A stretch of DNA of 64,000 nt. Origin: CAIYQJ01 sp963717255 (GTDB taxonomy: Bacteria > Chloroflexota > Limnocylindria > Limnocylindrales > CSP1-4). Positions 43,929 to 52,567 of this stretch are shown here, in pieces (positions within the stretch are counted from its first letter, which is position 1; every line of letters begins with the position of its first letter). The stretch spans positions 62,001-126,000 of the forward strand of contig CAVQVT010000010.1 in the NCBI GenBank assembly GCA_963717255.1. The letters are read 5' to 3'. The notes under the pieces are model-generated. The model did no database searches. It worked only from the letters and a program-made list of their open reading frames with translations, and was not told where the DNA came from. A program made the translations under genes and the position numbers.

Positions 43929-43981
43929 CTTGACCGGTTCAGAAGCGAGTGCTACGATGCGCATGTCTTGACCGGTCAAGA
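43929..43981 (+). promoter_or_regulatory. Tandem LacI-type operators around a sigma-70-like promoter
   Basis: A perfect 16-bp palindrome TCTTGACCGGTCAAGA (43966-43981) and an imperfect copy CTTGACCGGTTCAG (43929-43942) have centres 38 bp apart. Both have the central CpG typical of LacI-family sites. The upstream copy overlaps TTGACC (43930-43935), which with a 17-base spacer and TACGAT (43953-43958) forms a promoter facing the small Cys protein gene. The downstream copy sits about at +1. The adjacent LacI gene is the obvious cognate. Confidence 0.7.
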
Positions 43982-44020
43982 ACGCAGAACCGAAGGGACC
44001 GGACGGGACGGGAGCAGATG

Positions 44021-44281
44021 ATGAACGAGACCACGACGCCGACCCTCAGCACCTGGACCGAAGCCGGCCGCGCGCGCGAGATCATCGAGTCCGCCCTGCG
44101 CGAGCACCAGGCCTGCGCGGACTGCGGCGAGCCCATGGGCATCGCCGAGCACGGCGGCAAGCTCTGGGTGGAGTGCGCCTCACTGCACACGCGCAGCGGC
44201 TTCCGGCATGCTTTCACCGCGGCGTTCCACGAGCGCCACCGGCTCTGGCTCCCCACCGGGGAGCTCGCCGCCGCAGCCTGA
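44021..44281 (+). CDS. Small Cys-containing protein under LacI-type control
   Basis: The 86-residue product contains CADCGEPMG (CxxC) and a third Cys in WVECASLH, with several histidines (HTRSGFRH, FHERH) that could complete a metal site. ATG at 44021 is preferred to 44018 from the spacing to GGAG. It resembles no family I can name. Its promoter carries two LacI-type operators, so it is likely induced by the sugar or other ligand sensed by the neighbouring repressor. Confidence 0.68.
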   Translation: MNETTTPTLSTWTEAGRAREIIESALREHQACADCGEPMGIAEHGGKLWVECASLHTRSGFRHAFTAAFHERHRLWLPTGELAAAA

Positions 44282-44396
44282 CCGCGGCGGCGGCGGGGGC
44301 CTGACCACGGCGGCGGGGGCCTGACCGCGACGGCCGCCGCGGTGCCCCGATCTCGACCGCCAGCCGCTGCCCGGTCCCGCGCGCCCCGGTCCGGGA

Positions 44397-44663
44397 TCAG
44401 ACCTCCAGGAAGATCCGGTCGTGCTCGCGGACGTGCTCGGTCACGTTGATCGCGACGTCGTCGCCCGGGTTCGCGAGCTCGACCGGTCGGTGGTCGATCT
44501 CCATCGACCGGACCGTCTCCTCGACATCGGTCATGTGACCGAGGATATGGATCCGGTCGCCGACCGTGAGCGGCGCCGTGAGGCTGATCGCCGCGACCGA
44601 CGGATGGCCGAAGTAGTGGGTCACCGTCCCGATCGCTTCGGCCGGATCGTGCACAGCGGACAT
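44397..44663 (-). CDS. Translation elongation factor-like small beta-barrel protein
   Basis: The 88-residue protein looks like a free-standing EF-Tu domain-2-type barrel: IGTVTHYFGHPSVAAISLTA, LTVGDRIHILGHMTDVEETV, RSMEIDHRPVELANPGDDVA, EHVREHDRIFLEV. Homologues of this length are common in bacteria and archaea; the function is not established. ATG at 44663 has GGAGG seven bases upstream. It is apparently a single gene. Confidence 0.88.
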   Translation of the reverse strand: MSAVHDPAEAIGTVTHYFGHPSVAAISLTAPLTVGDRIHILGHMTDVEETVRSMEIDHRPVELANPGDDVAINVTEHVREHDRIFLEV

Positions 44664-44783
44664 GGTCCCACCTCCAGTGGCATCGACCCTACGCCTCGAT
44701 CGCCGTCGCGTCGACGGCCGGATGGACCGTCGCGGGGACACGGCCGTGCTCGATCTCGCCGCGCCCGGAGAGCACCAGGCGGC

Positions 44784-44808
44784 GTCCGGCCGGCGGAGCC
44801 GGCCGGAC
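44784..44808. repeat. Perfect 10-bp-stem hairpin in intergenic region
   Basis: GTCCGGCCGG (44784-44793) and CCGGCCGGAC (44799-44808) form a perfect stem with a 5-base loop. A second palindrome, CGTCGCCGC-G-GCGGCGACG, follows at about 44815. Both lie in the 544-base interval between the EF-like gene and the aldehyde oxidoreductase 3' end. They may help end or protect the latter transcript. Confidence 0.5.
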
Positions 44809-44880
44809 GGATCTCGTCGCCGCGGCGGCGACGCCCGGGGCGGCCCGTCGGATCGCGTCCGGGGCGACATGTCACAAACC

Positions 44881-45093
44881 GCCCGGAGCGCTGGTATCCA
44901 TCAGCGCGCTACTCCCGACGACCCGCCAGGGCGTACTCGTGCCCATTCCCACGCTCGAGCACGCACGGTGAGCGCTCCGGAGGATCGCCGCGGCCGTGAC
45001 GCTGAGGGGTCGTCCGCTGGATAGCAGCGCCCCGGGCGATGGATGGAGCAGTTCTGGGCGCATCCCGCCGATAGGATCGCCCCGGGCGCTATC
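44881..45093. repeat. Intergenic palindromic repeat cluster (GGATA-CAGCG-CCCGGG family)
   Basis: Three copies or half-copies occur here: GCCCGGAGCGCTGGTATCC (44881-44899, inverted), one beginning GGATAGCAGCGCCCCGGG at 45019-45044, and one beginning GATAGGATCGCCCCGGG and ending GCGCTATC at 45070-45093. The last two are imperfect inverted copies that could form a 75-base hairpin. The same family recurs at 52351-52440 and 52568-52593. No ORF or known RNA is seen in the interval. Confidence 0.6.
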
Positions 45094-45207
45094 TGGCGGC
45101 GGCGACGCAGCCGACGGGGACCTGCCGCGCCCCGCGGCGGCCCCGCGGCGGCCTCGCCGCCGCTCCGTGCCCCGCGCCGCTGCCGCCGGCCGCAGCCCGG
45201 GCGCCCC

Positions 45208-47106
45208 TCAGACCGCGACCCAGTCGAGGCCCAGCCGCGCCGCCGTCGCTGGCGTGGGGTTGCCGGTCGCCACGTCCCAGCCCGCCATCGTGAAGTACTC
45301 GTCGAGCGCGTGCTCGATCGCGGCGTGGTCGAGCGCGACACCGGCCGTGGGCCCGGTCCCGGTCAGCGGCCGGAAGAACTTGGCGGGGAGCTTGTCCTCG
45401 GCCCGGCCCAGGCCCTCGCGGGCGTTGAAGAGCCGGAGCATGTTCAGGCGCCGCTCGCCGATCTCCATGAGCTCGTCGAGGTCGAAGTCGTCCCAGCCCG
45501 TGACGGTCCGCACGAGGTCCACCGTCTCCTTCGGCCCGAAGAGCTCCCATCCCGGACCCCAGACGAACTGGCAGAGCGACGCGGTATCCAGGAAGGAGTA
45601 GAACTGCTGGGTCTTCAGCGCGAACCGCACCTTGTCGGTGTCCAGCGAGTCGGGCACCAGCGCCCGGTCGAAGCCGAGCATCGCCATGCGCTCCAGCGCG
45701 ACCTCCCAGGCCCCCTCCTCGATCATCCCGTCGTGCTCGGACGACTGGTGGTCGGCGCCGAAGGGGTTGACCGCGTAGATCACGCCGAGCGACCGCTTGT
45801 ACTGCGGCATGTGCGCCGGGGCCTCGGCGCCCTTCACGGTGATGAGGAAGTCGTGCCCGCGCTCGAGGATGTCGGCGGCCTTGCGCGAGCCGTTCGCGAG
45901 GATCTCGCCGAAGCCCTCACGGGTGGCGATCATCTCGGTCAGCCGGACCATCGCGGCCGCGCTGCCGAAGGGGGCCCGGAAGCCGAGCTCCTCCTCGGTG
46001 ATCTCGCCGTTCTCGAAGCACTCCATGGTCCACGCGACGGTCGCGCCCGTGCCGATCGTGTCGAGGCCGTGCTCGTTGCAGATCTGGTTCGCGAGCGCGA
46101 CCGCGGGGAGGTCGGCCACGCCGCAGTACGACCCGAAGGTGGCGAGGGTCTCGTACTCGGGCCCGCCGTGCCGGCGCTCGACGGGGCGCCCTTCCCACTC
46201 GGCCTCCACGGCGCGCTTGCACTTGACGGCGCACGAGTAGCACGTCTCGCGTGCGACCAGGATCGTGGCGGTCATCGTCTCGCCGGAGATCGCCTCGAAC
46301 TGGTCGAACTGGCCGGCGTTGTAGTTGAAGGTGGGGAGCGTGCCGGAGGCGTGCTGCGACTCGAGCACGCTGGCCGTGCCGTGGTCCTGGAGGCCGGCGA
46401 CGTCGGCGTTCACCCGGACGTTGGCCACGCCGTACTTCGCGATCTCCTTGAAGCCGGCGGGGTCCGCGATGTCGAGTGCGCGCTTCGTCCCGCGGACGAC
46501 GACCGCCTTGAGGTTCTTCGATCCCATGACGGCGCCCATGCCGGTCCGGCCGTTGGCGCGGTTGGCCATGCTGATGATCGCCGCGAGTCGGACGAGCTTC
46601 TCGCCGGCGGGCCCGATCTGCGCGACCTGGGCCTTGGGGTCTCCGAGCTCGGCGCGGATGGCGTCGTCCACGTCGGCGGTGGTCCGGCCCCAGAGGTGGC
46701 CGGCGGGGCGGAGCTCGGCCTCGCCGTCGTGGATCCACAGGTAGACGGGCTCGTCCGCCCGGCCCTTCACGACGATCCCGACGAACCCGGAGAAGCGGAG
46801 CTCGGCGGGGAAGAAGCCCCCTCCCTGGCTGTCGCCGATCCCGTCCACGAGCGGCGAGCGAGCGTTGATGCAGACGCGGCTCTGGCCGGCGATCGGGGTG
46901 CCGGTGGTGAGGCTGTCCATGAACGTGAGGACGTTGGCAGGGTCGTACGGGGCGGTCCCGACCGGCATGTCCCGGAGGATGTAGTAGAGGCCCATCGCCG
47001 AGCCGCCCAGGTACTTCCGGAAGAACGACTCCGGGGGCTCCTCGACCTGGATCGATCGCGTGGTGAGGTCCACGTGGAGGATCTTCCCGGTGCGCATGTC
47101 GCTCAT
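45208..47106 (-). CDS. Tungsten-containing aldehyde:ferredoxin oxidoreductase family enzyme
   Basis: The 632-residue protein matches AOR end to end: MRTGKILHVDLTTRSIQVEE, YLGGSAMGLYYILRD, SGFVGIVVKGRADEPVYLWI, and MANRANGRTGMGAVMGSKNLK. The 4Fe-4S ligands are C289-x2-C292-x3-C296 and C512, spaced as in the Pyrococcus enzyme. It would oxidise aldehydes to acids with a tungsto-bispterin and ferredoxin. No ferredoxin, MoaD-like or cofactor gene is adjacent. ATG at 47106 follows GGGGAGG. The open frame beyond the start to 49560 is an antisense shadow of the LuxR gene. Confidence 0.93.
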   Translation of the reverse strand: MSDMRTGKILHVDLTTRSIQVEEPPESFFRKYLGGSAMGLYYILRDMPVGTAPYDPANVLTFMDSLTTGTPIAGQSRVCINARSPLVDGIGDSQGGGFFPAELRFSGFVGIVVKGRADEPVYLWIHDGEAELRPAGHLWGRTTADVDDAIRAELGDPKAQVAQIGPAGEKLVRLAAIISMANRANGRTGMGAVMGSKNLKAVVVRGTKRALDIADPAGFKEIAKYGVANVRVNADVAGLQDHGTASVLESQHASGTLPTFNYNAGQFDQFEAISGETMTATILVARETCYSCAVKCKRAVEAEWEGRPVERRHGGPEYETLATFGSYCGVADLPAVALANQICNEHGLDTIGTGATVAWTMECFENGEITEEELGFRAPFGSAAAMVRLTEMIATREGFGEILANGSRKAADILERGHDFLITVKGAEAPAHMPQYKRSLGVIYAVNPFGADHQSSEHDGMIEEGAWEVALERMAMLGFDRALVPDSLDTDKVRFALKTQQFYSFLDTASLCQFVWGPGWELFGPKETVDLVRTVTGWDDFDLDELMEIGERRLNMLRLFNAREGLGRAEDKLPAKFFRPLTGTGPTAGVALDHAAIEHALDEYFTMAGWDVATGNPTPATAARLGLDWVAV

Positions 47107-47379
47107 CGCCGATGCCTCCCCTCGGCCGGTGGGCCGAACTGCCGCGGCGCGCTCCCCGTCGCGGCGGTCACCCGTGGCGGCCGGTGGCCGTCGCCGGGTC
47201 GAACGAGGGTCATGATACCGGTCGCCGGAGCGGTTCCGGCGGCGGCGGCCGCCGGCGGGGGCGTCGCGGGCCGGTGGCGGCGGCCGGACAGCGACCCGGC
47301 AGGCGGCTCGGCCTCGGGCGCGGGCGGCGGGCCATGCGGCAGTTACCGACCGCGCCCCGCGCTCGTACGATCGGCCGGG

Positions 47380-50300
47380 ATGTCCGGCGTCGACTCCGCC
47401 CCGGAGTTCATCGCGCGTGCGAGAGAGATCGACCTGCTCGCCGATGCCTTCGCGCGTGCGTGCGCGGGAGGGCCCTCGGTCGTCATCATCGGCGGCGAGG
47501 CGGGCGTCGGGAAGACGCGGCTCGTCGAGGAGTTCGCGTCGCGGGTGCGGGACCGCGCGCTCGTCCTCGTCGGGCGGTGCTTCCCCCTCTCGGGCCGCCC
47601 GCTGCCGTACGCGCCCTTCGGCGACCTGTTCCGAGACCTCCAGCGCCAGCTGCCGCCCGCCGAGCTCGTCTCCATCCTGGGTCCGGCGCGCGACGAGTTG
47701 CGGCTGCTGGTGCCCGAGCTGGACGCGCGGCCGGCGCGGGTCGCGCGGGAGGAGGACCTCCGCACGAAGGCGGTCGGCCGTGCGCGGTTCTTCGAGCTGC
47801 TGCTGGGGATCGCGCAGCGGGTGCAGGCGTCGCGGCCGACGGTCATCGCGATCGACGACCTCCAGTGGGCCGACGCGGCGACGCTCGATGTGGTCCGCTT
47901 CCTGGCGCGCGGCATCCGCGAGGGCCGGCTCCTGCTGGTCCTGGCGGCGCGGACCGACGACCTGCCGACCGACGACGCCCTGCTGACCGCGCTGGGGCAC
48001 GTGGAGCGGGCCGGATCCGTCCGCCGGGTCGAGCTGCACCGGTTCACGCGCCCGGAGCTGGCGGCGCAGATCGCGTCGATCCTCGGTACCCAGCCGGACC
48101 CCGAGCTCGTGGACGCCGTGCTTGCTCGGAGCGACGGCAATCCCTTCTTCGCGGAGGAGCTGCTCGCGGCGATGCGCCGCGGGGCGACCGACGTCCCTCC
48201 GCTGCTGGACGACCTCCTCCGCGGGCGCCTGGCGACGGTGTCGGCGGCGACGCGGGACGTCCTCCGCGTGGCTGCGCTCGTCGGGATGGAGATCGACGAC
48301 GAACTCGTCGCCTCGGCGACCGGGATGCCGGCGACGGGGGTGGCGGCGGCGCTGCGCGAAGCGGTCGAGCGCGGGCTGCTGGTCGGCGACGGCCGGACGG
48401 GCGGCCGGATCGCGTTCCGTCACGGGCTGCTGCGCGAGTGCGTCGAGCGGGAGCTGCTCCCCGGCGAGCGTCGGCGGCTCCACGCGGCATGTGCCGGGAC
48501 GCTCGAGGTGTCGCCGCGGACCCGCGTGGTCTCGGGCGAGACCGCGCGGCACTGGCTGCTCGCGGACCGGCCGGACCGGGCGCTCCCGGCGCTGCTGGTC
48601 GCGGCGCAGGAGGCCGAGCGCCACTTCGCGTACGCCGACGCCCGGCGCGGGTTCGAAGAGGCGCTGCGGCTGGCGGAGGTGGTGCCGCTGCCCGACGCGC
48701 CGGAGGACCTCGACCTCGCAGGGGTCCTGCAGCACGCGGCCGACGACGCGGCGCTGACCGGGGATCCCGCGGCCGCCGTCGCGCTGGCGCGGCGGGCGCT
48801 CACCGCGCTCCCGTCCCCGCGCGACGCGACGCGCGAGGCCGGCATCCACGAACGGCTCCGCTGGTACCTGTGGGAGGCGGGCGACCGCGCGGGCGCGGAG
48901 CGGGCGCTCGAGGAGGCCTACCGGCTGGTGCCGGCGGAGCCGCCGTCCGCGGCACGCGCCCGCGTGCTGGGGCAGGCGGCCGGGCACCGCCTGCGGACAG
49001 GCCGGTTCGCCGAATCCCTCGCCCTGGCGGACGAGGCGATCGAGGCGGCTCGAGCGTGCGGCGCCCTGCCCGAGTCGGCCTTCGCGCTGGGCGTCCGGGG
49101 TTGGGTGCGCGCGGTCCTCGGGAGCCCGGACGAAGGGGTCGCGGACCTGCGCGAGGCGCTTTCGATGGCGGAGGTCCTCGGCCGCCCGGAGGGTCGGGCG
49201 CTCGGGGTGGCGAACCTGTCGGGCCTCCTGCTTCACGTCGGTCGGCTCGACGAGGCGCGGGCGACCGCGACCGACGGGCTGGCGACCGTTCGCGCCATCG
49301 GCCTCGAGCGGACATACGGCGGCTCGCTCGCGGCGACGGCAGCGGCCGCGGCGTTCCTCGCGGGCCGCTGGGACGAGGCCCGCGCGCACTGCGTGCATGC
49401 CCTCGCCGTGACGGCGCCCGGCCCGGAGGCGGTCTGGGTGGGCGCGGTCGCGATGCGTGTCGCGGCCGGGGCGGGAGCCCCGGACCTCCTGCGGACCGGA
49501 CGGGCTGCGTGCGAGCCCTACCTCGGAGCGATCACCGACCGGATCCACGCGCAGTGGCACGCGATCGGATCCGCCGAGGCTGTGCTCGCGGCCGGCCGCC
49601 CCGCCGAGGCCAGGACGATCGCGGAGGTGGCGATCGCACGGTCGCCGGAGGGGACTCTCGACGACCCTCTGGCGACGCTCATCGCGCTGGCCCTCCGCGC
49701 GGTCGCGGACATGACGGACGAGGCGGCGTTGACGCGCGACGCGGCCGGCGCGGCGGCGCTTCGCGCGGCGGCAGACGCGCTCATCGCGACGTGGCGTGCG
49801 CGGCGCGCCTCCGCGGGTGGCGCGATGCCGTGGCCTGCCGGCGTCGAGGCGTCCGAGGCGCTGATCCGCGCGGAGGCGGCGCGGGCGTGCGGCGCCGACG
49901 ACCCGGCCGCGTGGGGGGAGGCGGAGAGGAGGTTCGACGCGCTCGGGCTCGTCCCGGCGTCAGCGTACGCACGCCTCCGCAGGGCGGAGTCGATCCTGGG
50001 CTCTGGCGCGGATGTCCGGGAACGGCGCGCCGCCGCCGCCGTCCCGCTCGGGCAGGCGCTCGCGGTCGCGGAGCGGATCGGGTCGGCGCCGCTTGCGACG
50101 GCCGCGCGACAGCTCGCGGAGCGGGCGCGCGTGGACGTGGGAGCGGGTATGCCCGAGGCGGGCCCCGCCCCCGCTGACGCGATCGTGGAAGCGCCGGCAC
50201 GACCCGCCGCCGCGTTCGTCGCATCGCGCCACCTCACCGCGCGCGAGCTCGAGGTCCTCGCCCTCGTCGGCGCCGGCTGGTCGAACGGCGAGATCGCATC

Positions 50301-50466
50301 GGCGTTGTTCATCAGCCGCAAGACGGCGAGCGTCCACGTCTCGAATCTGCTGGGGAAGCTGGGCGTCGCCGACCGGATCGAGGCGGCCTCCCTCGCTCAG
50401 CACGCGGGTCTCGACGGTCCGCCCCGGCCCGGCTCGGTCCTGGCCGGCCTCGACCGGGAGGGCTGA
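47380..50466 (+). CDS. Large LuxR-family regulator with AAA ATPase (LAL/MalT-like)
   Basis: The 1028-residue protein has an N-terminal ATPase (VVIIGGEAGVGKTRLVEEFA, Walker B TVIAIDDLQWADAAT), a long TPR-like middle, and a C-terminal LuxR HTH: LTARELEVLALVGAGWSNGE, IASALFISRKTASVHVSNLL. LAL regulators hydrolyse ATP and activate target operons when they bind an inducer. ATG at 47380 directly precedes the conserved start. It diverges from the aldehyde oxidoreductase with 273 bases between, so control of that gene is possible but unproven. Confidence 0.92.
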   Translation: MSGVDSAPEFIARAREIDLLADAFARACAGGPSVVIIGGEAGVGKTRLVEEFASRVRDRALVLVGRCFPLSGRPLPYAPFGDLFRDLQRQLPPAELVSILGPARDELRLLVPELDARPARVAREEDLRTKAVGRARFFELLLGIAQRVQASRPTVIAIDDLQWADAATLDVVRFLARGIREGRLLLVLAARTDDLPTDDALLTALGHVERAGSVRRVELHRFTRPELAAQIASILGTQPDPELVDAVLARSDGNPFFAEELLAAMRRGATDVPPLLDDLLRGRLATVSAATRDVLRVAALVGMEIDDELVASATGMPATGVAAALREAVERGLLVGDGRTGGRIAFRHGLLRECVERELLPGERRRLHAACAGTLEVSPRTRVVSGETARHWLLADRPDRALPALLVAAQEAERHFAYADARRGFEEALRLAEVVPLPDAPEDLDLAGVLQHAADDAALTGDPAAAVALARRALTALPSPRDATREAGIHERLRWYLWEAGDRAGAERALEEAYRLVPAEPPSAARARVLGQAAGHRLRTGRFAESLALADEAIEAARACGALPESAFALGVRGWVRAVLGSPDEGVADLREALSMAEVLGRPEGRALGVANLSGLLLHVGRLDEARATATDGLATVRAIGLERTYGGSLAATAAAAAFLAGRWDEARAHCVHALAVTAPGPEAVWVGAVAMRVAAGAGAPDLLRTGRAACEPYLGAITDRIHAQWHAIGSAEAVLAAGRPAEARTIAEVAIARSPEGTLDDPLATLIALALRAVADMTDEAALTRDAAGAAALRAAADALIATWRARRASAGGAMPWPAGVEASEALIRAEAARACGADDPAAWGEAERRFDALGLVPASAYARLRRAESILGSGADVRERRAAAAVPLGQALAVAERIGSAPLATAARQLAERARVDVGAGMPEAGPAPADAIVEAPARPAAAFVASRHLTARELEVLALVGAGWSNGEIASALFISRKTASVHVSNLLGKLGVADRIEAASLAQHAGLDGPPRPGSVLAGLDREG

Positions 50467-50612
50467 GGGCCGAGGCGCCCTGAGGTATCCCGCCTGCGGT
50501 CTGAGTCCCCCGCTCGGTCGGATCTGGGCGCCGTCCCGATGGAATCGATCCCTCGCGAGGGCATCGTCGGTCTTGCCTCCGACAGGAGGCCATGGACCTC
50601 AGGAGGTGCCCC

Positions 50613-51470
50613 GTGCGCCGCATCACTGCTCTCGCGTTCGCGATCGTCCTCACCCTCTCCATCGCCGCCCCCGTGGCGGCGGTCGGACCCGGGAGGAGCG
50701 GATCGCACGCGCCCGTCTACTACCTCTCGCTCGGCGACTCGCTCTCTGTGGGCGAGCAGCCTCTCGGTCCCGACGGCACCGGCGTCGCGACCGACCAGGG
50801 CTACGCGGACCAGCTCTACGCGATCGCCAGGGTCCGGTACCCGAACCTTCGGCTGGTGAAGCTGGGCTGCCGCGGCGAGACGACCGCGACGATGATCGCC
50901 GGCGGCGTCTGCGCCTACGAACACAGGAGCCAGCTCGTCGAGGCGGTCCTCTTCCTTCTCGCGCACCGGAAGTCCGTCGTCTTCGTGACGATCGACATCG
51001 GTGCCAACGACTTCCCGTGCCAGGACTCGGAAGCCTGCCTCGCGGCCGGCTTCGCGAGCATCGGCCGCAACCTGCCGCGGATCCTCACCGCTCTCCGAGT
51101 TGCGGCCGGCCCGACGACGCCGATCGTGGGCGCGACCATCTATGACCCCATCCTGGGCGCCTGGCTCCTCGGAGCGGACGGCCAGGCTCTCGCGACCGCG
51201 TCGGTCCCGGTCTTTGCGACCGTCAACGGCTTCCTGGCCTCGACCTACGCGTCGGCCAAGGTACCGGTCGCCGATGTCCAGGGCGCCTTCTCCACCGCCG
51301 ACTTCACGCCGGTGCCGGAGCTCGGCGGCCTGCCGCTGAACGTCGCCCGGATCTGCCAGTGGACGTGGGTCTGCGCCCCGGCGCCATACGGCCCCAACAA
51401 CCACGCGAACGCGGCCGGCTACGCGGCGATCGCCCAGGCATTCGCCGCGGTCCTGTCACCGCTCATCTGA
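50613..51470 (+). CDS. Secreted SGNH/GDSL hydrolase
   Basis: GTG at 50613 is chosen because AGGAGG (50601-50606) sits six bases upstream; an in-frame ATG at 50592 is less well placed. The 285-residue product starts with a signal peptide (ITALAFAIVLTLSIAAPVAA). It carries SGNH blocks: YYLSLGDSLSVG (Ser nucleophile), a Gly in LVKLGCRGETT, TIDIGANDF (Asn) and NNHANAAGYAAIA (His). It is an exported esterase or lipase; the substrate is unknown. An inverted-repeat pair follows the stop. Confidence 0.9.
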   Translation: MRRITALAFAIVLTLSIAAPVAAVGPGRSGSHAPVYYLSLGDSLSVGEQPLGPDGTGVATDQGYADQLYAIARVRYPNLRLVKLGCRGETTATMIAGGVCAYEHRSQLVEAVLFLLAHRKSVVFVTIDIGANDFPCQDSEACLAAGFASIGRNLPRILTALRVAAGPTTPIVGATIYDPILGAWLLGADGQALATASVPVFATVNGFLASTYASAKVPVADVQGAFSTADFTPVPELGGLPLNVARICQWTWVCAPAPYGPNNHANAAGYAAIAQAFAAVLSPLI

Positions 51471-51513
51471 GTCTCACCACTTCGCAGGGGGCACCGGGGG
51501 CGCGGGCGGGGGG

Positions 51514-51589
51514 CCGGACGGTCGGCGGACCGTCCGGCCCCGCCCGACGGTCGGCGGACCGTCCGGCCCCGCCCGACGGTCGGCCCGGG
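51514..51589. repeat. 29-bp tandem repeat carrying a 10-bp-stem hairpin
   Basis: A 29-base unit beginning GACGGTCGGCGGACCGTCCG occurs at 51517-51545 and 51546-51574, and a third copy starts at 51575. Each unit folds as CCGGACGGTC-GGCG-GACCGTCCGG or nearly so. The array starts 44 bases after the SGNH hydrolase stop and may act as its terminator. It is too short and too hairpin-like to be a CRISPR. Confidence 0.7.
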
Positions 51590-51636
51590 ACGCCGCGTCG
51601 TGGCGGTCCCTCGCCCGACCGAGGAGGACAGTCGAA

Positions 51637-52302
51637 ATGCGACCCGACGAGCGGATGCGCAGAGACACGATCGACGGGGTCCCGTCGCCGTGGGAGAACC
51701 GGATCGCCGAGCCGGAGGGTGAAGCCGGCCGGGCTGAGCGGACGGACGCGGGGGAGGGGGCCGCCACGTCGATCCCCGGCGGGCGCCCGTGGCCACCCCC
51801 CGGAGTCCTTCGGCACAGCGAGTGGCGGGGCAGCCGGGTCGGCGACCCGCTCGTCCTCCTCGGGCTCGCGATGTGGATCCTCGCCCAGGCGCTGCCCGCC
51901 TACGGGACGGCGCCCTTCCTCCACCCGGAGCCGGACACGACGATGGGGTGGCAGGCGACGCTCATCGCGTGGGACCTCGCGATCCTCGGAGGTTCCTGGG
52001 CGGTCTTCGTCGCGTGGACCGCGAACCTCTGGTTCGTGCTCGCGTTCGTCGCGCGGTGGCGCGCACACCGCCGCGCCGCTCTCGTCTTCGCCGTCGCGGC
52101 GGCCGCCTGTTCCGCGGAGGGCATGTGGGTGCTGTTCTCAGGCGGGCTGCCGGAGTCGGGCTGGGGATCGCCGGCGACCATCACGCGGATCGGCACCGGA
52201 TCGATCCTGTGGCTCGCGAGCACGATCACGGTGGTGGCCGGTGTGACGGGCTGGGCCTGGGCGCGACCCGCGGTCGGATCCCGCAGCACGGCGACCGCGT
52301 GA
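51637..52302 (+). CDS. Membrane protein of unknown function with about four helices
   Basis: The 221-residue product has a hydrophilic N-terminal 65 residues, then helices around LVLLGLAMWILAQALPAYG, WDLAILGGSWAVFVAWT (continuing into LWFVLAFVA), ALVFAVAAAACSAEGMWVLF and GSILWLASTITVVAGVTGWA. ATG at 51637 follows GAGGAGG. No family is recognised. It follows the SGNH hydrolase and its hairpin array on the same strand. Confidence 0.7.
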   Translation: MRPDERMRRDTIDGVPSPWENRIAEPEGEAGRAERTDAGEGAATSIPGGRPWPPPGVLRHSEWRGSRVGDPLVLLGLAMWILAQALPAYGTAPFLHPEPDTTMGWQATLIAWDLAILGGSWAVFVAWTANLWFVLAFVARWRAHRRAALVFAVAAAACSAEGMWVLFSGGLPESGWGSPATITRIGTGSILWLASTITVVAGVTGWAWARPAVGSRSTATA

Positions 52303-52350
52303 CCGCGGCGGCGGCCCGGTGGGCCGGGGGCGGCCGAGCCGCGGTCGGGG

Positions 52351-52460
52351 CCGTCGAGGCGTCACGCAGCGCCCGGGACGCTGGTATCCGGCCGTCGGGG
52401 CCGTCGGGGCGTCACGCAGCGCCCGGGAAGCTGGTATCCGGCCGTCGGGGCCGTCGGGGC
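52351..52460. repeat. 50-bp tandem repeat containing the GGATA/CCCGGG palindrome
   Basis: Two 50-base units (52351-52400, 52401-52450) match at 48 of 50 positions, followed by the start of a third. Each contains CACGCAGCGCCCGGGA and ends GCTGGTATCC, the reverse complement of the palindromic family seen at 44881-45093. It lies in the 465-base gap between two convergent genes. No spacers vary, so it is not a CRISPR. Confidence 0.75.
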
Positions 52461-52567
52461 CGTCGGCGCGTCTCGCCATGGCCGGATCCGGCCGCACCGC
52501 ACTCGTCCATCAGCGTGGCCGCTCCGTCCGTGGACCTCGTCGAGGCGGTGGACCCTGACTCGGGTGC

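Noticed and set aside
47107..49560. N-terminal extension of the aldehyde oxidoreductase to 1450 residues
   Set aside because: The extension is antisense to the LuxR-ATPase coding sequence and is Arg/Gly/Pro low complexity; family similarity starts exactly at ATG 47106.
51514..51589. CRISPR array
   Set aside because: A 29-base repeat is tandem with no spacers and folds into terminator-like hairpins.
52351..52460. CRISPR array
   Set aside because: Units are contiguous 50-mers with no variable spacers, and there are no cas genes in the window.
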